Below the pieces are notes generated by a model. That model made no database searches and was not told the DNA's origin. It saw only the letters and a program-made list of their open reading frames with translations. From Bacillus stratosphericus (GTDB lineage Bacteria; Bacillota; Bacilli; Bacillales; Bacillaceae), in NCBI RefSeq assembly GCF_020524495.1, contig NZ_JAIVLB010000026.1:1-46565 (forward strand): 46,565 bases of DNA, given 5' to 3'. Position numbers and translations under genes: made by a program. Of the stretch, positions 42,944-46,565 are shown piece after piece (within the stretch, counting starts at the first letter, position 1; each line of letters opens with the position of its first letter).

Positions 42944-43492
42944 ATGACATTAAATGAATGGTTTACAAAGGGATTAACTGAACGTACATATGTACACAAT
43001 ATGGAGAAAAACCGTGTAAACTTACTCACGGTGTACAACCAGTACGCAATCCACCAAAGGGAAAAAGAGCTGCTTCAACGGTTGCAAAAGAAAAAGCTAA
43101 AAGCGCTTGTCATCACAGCGGATTGGTGCGGGGATGCGATGGTCAATGTACCTATTTTCATGCGTATCGCGAGTGAAGCACTTATTGATGCGCGCTATTT
43201 TATTCGGGACGAGCATCTAGACCTGATGGATCAGTATTTAACGAACGGGACCGCAAGATCAATTCCGATTATCGTGATCATTGATCAGGACGGGAAAGAA
43301 GTGGGAAAATGGGGACCTCGCTCAATAGAAGCCCAGCGCTTTGTCGATGAGAAAAAACCGGATAAAGATGCACCAAATTTTGAAGAAGAATTTAAGGTAT
43401 TTGCGAAAGAAGCCGCACATTACTATACGACAGATCGTTACTTATGGAAAGATATTGAGAAAGAAATAGTAGAAGTTTTGGCAGAAATATAA
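42944..43492 (+). CDS. Thioredoxin-like protein
   Basis: 182 residues from the ATG at 42944, after GGGGG; the frame to 42878 enters the mprF terminator. Thioredoxin-fold core: ALVITADWCGDAMVNVPIF near residue 73 and SIPIIVIIDQDGKEVGKWGPR near 128 with the cis-Pro. The usual CxxC is reduced to WCGDA with a single Cys, as in the thioredoxin_9 type. May reduce or bind thiols; partner unknown. Occupies the place where B. subtilis has the yfiYZ-yfhA iron genes. Confidence 0.85.
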   Translation: MTLNEWFTKGLTERTYVHNMEKNRVNLLTVYNQYAIHQREKELLQRLQKKKLKALVITADWCGDAMVNVPIFMRIASEALIDARYFIRDEHLDLMDQYLTNGTARSIPIIVIIDQDGKEVGKWGPRSIEAQRFVDEKKPDKDAPNFEEEFKVFAKEAAHYYTTDRYLWKDIEKEIVEVLAEI

Positions 43493-43495
43493 ACC

Positions 43496-43536
43496 AAAAG
43501 ACTACTTCGCCGCAATGGGAAGTAGTCTTTTTTTAT
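43496..43536 (+). terminator. Terminator
   Basis: AAAAGACTACTTC (43496-43508) / GAAGTAGTCTTTT (43519-43531) plus further T. A perfect 13-bp stem after the thioredoxin-like gene. Confidence 0.85.
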
Positions 43537-43808
43537 CTTGTTTTTGCGTTTCACCTACAAAACACCGCATAAAGATGTAGAAAAACCGCAGAAAACCGCA
43601 AAGCACCACGATTTTCCCAACCACTTTTAGTTGAAAAACCTCATATATGCCATGAAATCATCCATTTTGCTCTTATCTAAAGGCTCATATAACGCACGTT
43701 GGTTTACTTTTTCCCAATACAAGAGGCCTAGCAACTATAGTAATCTAGTTGTAATCTCCTTTGAACGAACTAAAAAAACAATGACAGAAAAGGACTGACG
43801 ATCAATCT

Positions 43809-44276
43809 ATGAAAAAAATCATTTATCTCGATCAAGAAAAAAAGAAGCTCTCTGAATCAAAAAAAAGAGAACAGCGTTCCATCAAATCACTTAGGCTGCT
43901 TGTGTTTTATGACGGACAAAGTCCTTCGTGTGCAAAAGCGATTGATCTGTTAAAATCACTCGATTGGAAAAACCGTATTCACTTTGAATCATTTAGACGT
44001 TCACAACTGCTTAGACTGAATAAAATAAGTAAGAAAAAAGCAGAAAAACGAATCGTGTCTATATCCTTAGCCAAAAATCAGAAAAATTCAGGGATTTATA
44101 CTTGGTTGCGAATTGCTTGCAACATCCCTGTCTTATGGGGAACGGTCCCATTCATTTTGCTCAGCATTTGGCTAGGCTTTGGCCAACATGCGTACGATTA
44201 TTTTATGAGAAAACGGTCTATTCATTCTGTCCAACAAGTCACCCGTCCTGATACAGATCAACAAAATACCATCTAA
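43809..44276 (+). CDS. DCC-family (DUF393) protein lacking the first cysteine
   Basis: 155 residues. The stretch LLVFYDGQSPSCAKAIDLL matches the DCC start YDGxCxxC, but the first Cys is Ser, leaving DGQSPSC. Later features fit: WKNRIHFESFRRSQLL, then a membrane segment LWGTVPFILLSIWLGFG and the short tail YDYFMRKR. Normal DCC proteins are presumed thiol-disulfide oxidoreductases; this one could not form that disulfide. ATG has AAAGGA about 14 bases upstream, rather far. Confidence 0.75.
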   Translation: MKKIIYLDQEKKKLSESKKREQRSIKSLRLLVFYDGQSPSCAKAIDLLKSLDWKNRIHFESFRRSQLLRLNKISKKKAEKRIVSISLAKNQKNSGIYTWLRIACNIPVLWGTVPFILLSIWLGFGQHAYDYFMRKRSIHSVQQVTRPDTDQQNTI

Positions 44277-44281
44277 TCAAT

Positions 44282-44324
44282 AAAAAAGCATGACCTTCGA
44301 TCGGCAGAAGGTCATGCTTTTTTT
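44282..44324. terminator. Bidirectional terminator
   Basis: GCATGACCTTC (44288-44298) / GAAGGTCATGC (44307-44317) with A-run before and T-run after. It separates the convergent DCC-like and NprR-like genes. Confidence 0.85.
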
Positions 44325-45567
44325 AATAGGGAACATATGAGGCTAAGTGATCAAGAAGCTTCTCGGTGTAGGACATATACTCATGCTCGTCAAGCTCAGA
44401 AGCCGTATAAGAAAGCAAGGTTCTAAGAGCAAACAAGTACTCACTGTGTAGCTGATTGTGTTCAAAGTAAGGAATGGCCGCTTCGACTAAATATGTTTTC
44501 AAATCATGAGGATTCTCCTCAATCATCAATTTATAAATTTTAATCATATATACACAGTTTGGCTGAATACGAGGCTGTTTTAACAGCTCGTGTATGTAGG
44601 GAAGTGCCTTCTTACGATCATATTCAGCATATAATGTGGCAATTTCATATAGTGTCTCACAGTAATGATCTTCTATTTGTTCTTGATTAAAGTAATTGAG
44701 TGAATCTAGTAAATAAGGCACAGCGGATGAGAAATCACCTTCACGTTTTAAGAGAACCCCATAATAAAAATAAGCAGTCATTTTAATATAGGCATCAGGG
44801 TGAAGCGAAGTGTGCAAAATCACTTCTTTTAAATATTTTTTGGCTGTTTGAAAGGCCTTTAATTCCAGCGAGATCACCCCATGAATCAGTGTACAATGAA
44901 TGATTCGTTTGAAATTGTTCTTTTGTCTATATAAATCCATCGCTTGATGAGTCGCCTCAAGCGCGTCCCCAAGATGGCCCATGTTTCCAAGTGCTTTTGC
45001 ATAGTGATAATACAGGTCACTCTGTTCAACAGAAGCGTAAGAAAAGCAGCTTTCAAGTCTTTTCAGTCCTTCTACGAGCTGACCATTTTTTATCTGATAA
45101 ATTCCATCTAGATATTCAAAAATTTCTTTTTCCGTTTCAATAAAGGTTTTTTCAAACTTTTTGAGCACGCGGTGTGTGTCTAAGGCAAGTGGCTGTTTTT
45201 CCGTTAATAAATAAAATTGAAATAAGGACAAGTGATACTGAATCCCTAAATCTAGCGAAAAGAACTGTTCCTCGTGATGAATGATCATTTCGGCATTTTG
45301 TTCAGCCTGATCGAGTGCATAGAAATACATGTTCATTTGAAATTCATCCAACAACGACAGCAAGTGACGCGCCTTTTGCGACAGCGTTTCTTGGCTGATG
45401 CCAAGCCGTTCAAGCAGTAGATTGATCGTATCTTGATTGGCCTCTTTTGAGCCATTTTCAATTTTACTTAAATGAGAGACAGAACAAATCCCGTCTGCCA
45501 ATTCAGATTGGGTCATATTTTGTTTATAACGATATAGCTTGATAATTTGCCCAATATTGATTTTCAT
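44323..45567 (-). CDS. NprR/PlcR-like XRE regulator with TPR domain
   Basis: 414 residues from the ATG at 45567. N-terminal Cro/XRE helix-turn-helix (IGQIIKLYRYKQNMTQSELA, CSVSHLSKIENGSKEANQD), then about 340 residues of tetratricopeptide-like helices (HYAKALGNMGHLGDALEATH, YEIATLYAEYDRKKALPY). This is the plan of RNPP quorum-sensing regulators such as NprR (about 423 residues), which bind short imported peptides. The convergent terminator leaves no room downstream for the usual small propeptide gene. Targets unknown; the divergent nitroreductase is a candidate. Confidence 0.82.
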   Translation of the reverse strand: MKINIGQIIKLYRYKQNMTQSELADGICSVSHLSKIENGSKEANQDTINLLLERLGISQETLSQKARHLLSLLDEFQMNMYFYALDQAEQNAEMIIHHEEQFFSLDLGIQYHLSLFQFYLLTEKQPLALDTHRVLKKFEKTFIETEKEIFEYLDGIYQIKNGQLVEGLKRLESCFSYASVEQSDLYYHYAKALGNMGHLGDALEATHQAMDLYRQKNNFKRIIHCTLIHGVISLELKAFQTAKKYLKEVILHTSLHPDAYIKMTAYFYYGVLLKREGDFSSAVPYLLDSLNYFNQEQIEDHYCETLYEIATLYAEYDRKKALPYIHELLKQPRIQPNCVYMIKIYKLMIEENPHDLKTYLVEAAIPYFEHNQLHSEYLFALRTLLSYTASELDEHEYMSYTEKLLDHLASYVPY

Positions 45568-45789
45568 TCCATTCAGAAGCCTCCCTTCCAATCATGGGTT
45601 GAAAGCTTTTTGAAAAGATGGCCAAATGAGACGAAATGGGAATACCTTAAATAATTTCATCATATTGGCTATTTTCTCATAATTTGTTTAAAACGTAATA
45701 TGATTGTAACATTACTTGAAAAAATCAAACAACTTTTTAGCAGATGAAGAGGATCCTCTATTTGCAACAACACGATATGATGTTTATAA

Positions 45790-45804
45790 TGAGAATCAAT
45801 ATCA
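45790..45804. promoter_or_regulatory. Fur-box-like site upstream of yfhC
   Basis: TGAGAAT-C-AATATCA matches the 7-1-7 Fur consensus TGATAAT-N-ATTATCA in 12 of 14 positions, 29 bases before the yfhC start. yfhC is not a Fur gene as far as I know, but the iron operon yfiYZ-yfhA adjoins it in B. subtilis, so this may be a leftover. Confidence 0.35.
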
Positions 45805-45832
45805 ATTAAAATTGATTGAAAGGATGACATAT

Positions 45833-46420
45833 ATGCCAGAAATAAAACCACAAACAGAAGCCTTAACGGTTCGAGATGCTGTCAGATATAGACGATCGAT
45901 TCGCAAATTCAAAGAAACTGTGGTGACCATTGAGCAGCTTCAGCCATTATTAGAGGATGCGGTCTATGCACCGAATCATAAAATTACTGAACCTTGGCGC
46001 TTTCTTTATGCCACGACAGATGAAGCAAAAGCGACATTTGTTGAGCGGTTCATTGCTTTCTTTAAACGAAACAACCCAAATGCAAAAGAAGAAAAAATCA
46101 ATCAATACAGAGAATACTTTTCAAAAGTACCAGCGCTTTTACTTGTCGTTTTAAAGGAAGACGAGAACCCAGTGGTGAGAAATGATGATTTTGCCGCAGT
46201 GAGCGCTTTGATTCAAAACCTTCAGCTACTCGCTTGGGATCAAGGAATCGGGATGGTATGGAAGAGCGGTCGCATTTTGTACGACAAAGACTTTCAACAA
46301 GAGATGGGATTAAAGGAAAACGAGCGTTTTGCAGCGATCCTTCACATTGGTTACCCAGAAGAAGTGCCTGAGGAAAAATCACGTCAGAAGGCATCAAGTC
46401 TGCTTACTGAAATCAAATAA
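45833..46420 (+). CDS. yfhC: Nitroreductase-family FMN oxidoreductase YfhC
   Basis: 195 residues from the ATG at 45833 behind AAAGGATG; B. subtilis YfhC is about the same length. FMN-binding nitroreductase fold: AVRYRRSIRKFKETVV (phosphate-binding Arg pair), APNHKITEPWRFLYAT, then FAAVSALIQNLQLLAWDQG and GIGMVWKSG near the C-terminus. Reduces nitro compounds or quinones with NAD(P)H; natural substrate unknown. The frame stays open upstream to 45716 but lacks a start signal there. Confidence 0.9.
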   Translation: MPEIKPQTEALTVRDAVRYRRSIRKFKETVVTIEQLQPLLEDAVYAPNHKITEPWRFLYATTDEAKATFVERFIAFFKRNNPNAKEEKINQYREYFSKVPALLLVVLKEDENPVVRNDDFAAVSALIQNLQLLAWDQGIGMVWKSGRILYDKDFQQEMGLKENERFAAILHIGYPEEVPEEKSRQKASSLLTEIK

Positions 46421-46423
46421 AAG

Positions 46424-46447
46424 AAAAACAGACCTTTTAAAAGGGTC
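46424..46447 (+). terminator. Terminator of yfhC
   Basis: AGACC-TTTTAAAAG-GGTCT hairpin after the yfhC stop. The T-run is displaced (CCCCCGTTTTT), because the IS end joins here. Confidence 0.45.
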
Positions 46448-46565
46448 TGACCCCCGTTTTTGAGACAGGGATCAAAACACCTTTATACAGCCAATTGCCG
46501 ATAGTTTATCGGTGATTGGTTGTTTAGTTTTGTTTGAATACGAATGTTGTTATAATAATAAATGT
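46448..46565 (-). mobile_element. IS3-family element, 3' end (partial)
   Basis: The minus strand encodes the last residues of an OrfB transposase, YYNNIRIQTKLNNQSPINY then RQLAV and a stop at 46483-46485; the frame runs off the right edge. YN..R....L....P..YR is the diagnostic IS3 OrfB tail. The terminal repeat probably begins TGACCCCCGTTTTTGAGACA at about 46448. Different from the copies at 19155 and 38372. Confidence 0.85.

Noticed and set aside
43540-43620. Repeated AAAACCGCA words as a possible attachment site or short array
   Set aside because: Only two or three imperfect copies, no integrase gene in reach and no regular spacing, so neither CRISPR nor att site is supported.
45716-45832. 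N-terminal extension of yfhC (KKSNNFLADEEDPLFATT...)
   Set aside because: The frame is open but lacks a ribosome binding site, and the internal ATG at 45833 has one and gives the family length. It may be a relic, but I cannot name it.
1-46565. tRNA, rRNA, CRISPR arrays or prophage modules
   Set aside because: None found on reading both strands; the repeats seen are hairpins and IS ends only.

Overview
The window looks like a chromosomal segment of a Bacillus of the B. pumilus/safensis/altitudinis group. The evidence is a low-GC Bacillus backbone, strong AAAGGAGG-type ribosome binding sites, and the B. subtilis gene order yfkN-(yfkM)-yfkK-(yfkJ)-yfkI-yfkH-yfkF-chaA-yfkD-yfkC-yfkAB-yfjT-pdaA-yfjO on the left and (yfiT)-yfiV-mprF-...-yfhC on the right. 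Parentheses mark genes that survive only as wrecks. The species call is inference from gene content; I have no database result.

Layout. Positions 1-150: start of a probable IS1182-type transposase running off the left edge, and two hairpins. 149-12,466: conserved yfk block, with relics of a DJ-1/PfpI gene, ptpA and possibly an acetyltransferase, plus an alanine/glycine symporter. 12,465-14,800: an AT-rich insertion between yfkD and yeeN that I read as a decayed circular-bacteriocin cluster: a carnocyclin-like precursor gene frameshifted in a T7 run, a small membrane ORF, a frameshifted polytopic membrane protein, a fused ABC permease/ATPase remnant and an intact SpoIIM/DUF95 protein. 15,043-19,133: yeeN, yfkC, yfkAB, yfjT, pdaA. 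19,134-22,323: IS3 relic, RNA methyltransferase yfjO and two wrecked ORFs.

22,370-32,009: a chitin-utilisation island bounded by the same 21-nt hairpin on both sides. It holds PTS EIIB, a broken EIIA, EIIC and a family-4 glycosidase on the minus strand. Divergently placed are a GntR regulator and a YdjC/ChbG deacetylase, followed by two secreted GH18 chitinases and a broken glutamyl endopeptidase. Cre boxes and a 26-bp dyad mark CcpA and GntR control. The logic would be: secreted chitinases make chitobiose, the PTS imports and phosphorylates it, ChbG removes an acetyl group and the GH4 enzyme cleaves it. The dedicated EIIA is dead, so uptake would need an EIIA from elsewhere.

32,023-33,375: yvdR-yvdS SMR pair with the yvdT TetR repressor and a clear 21-bp palindromic operator. 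33,507-38,374: VanZ protein, SGNH esterase, quinone oxidoreductase and small membrane proteins, interspersed with at least four pseudogenes (DUF6884-like, flavin reductase, small membrane protein, bstA/yfiT). 38,372-39,603: a decayed IS3-family copy with a 4-bp target duplication, inserted in the loop of a terminator. 39,633-46,420: MarR regulator, mprF, a thioredoxin-like protein, a DCC-like protein, an NprR-like regulator and nitroreductase yfhC. 46,445-46,565: end of another IS3-family element running off the right edge.

The most notable items are the bacteriocin cluster with homopolymer frameshifts, the chitin island with its flanking hairpin repeat and dead EIIA, and the IS that split a terminator while re-creating the stop codon of the preceding gene.
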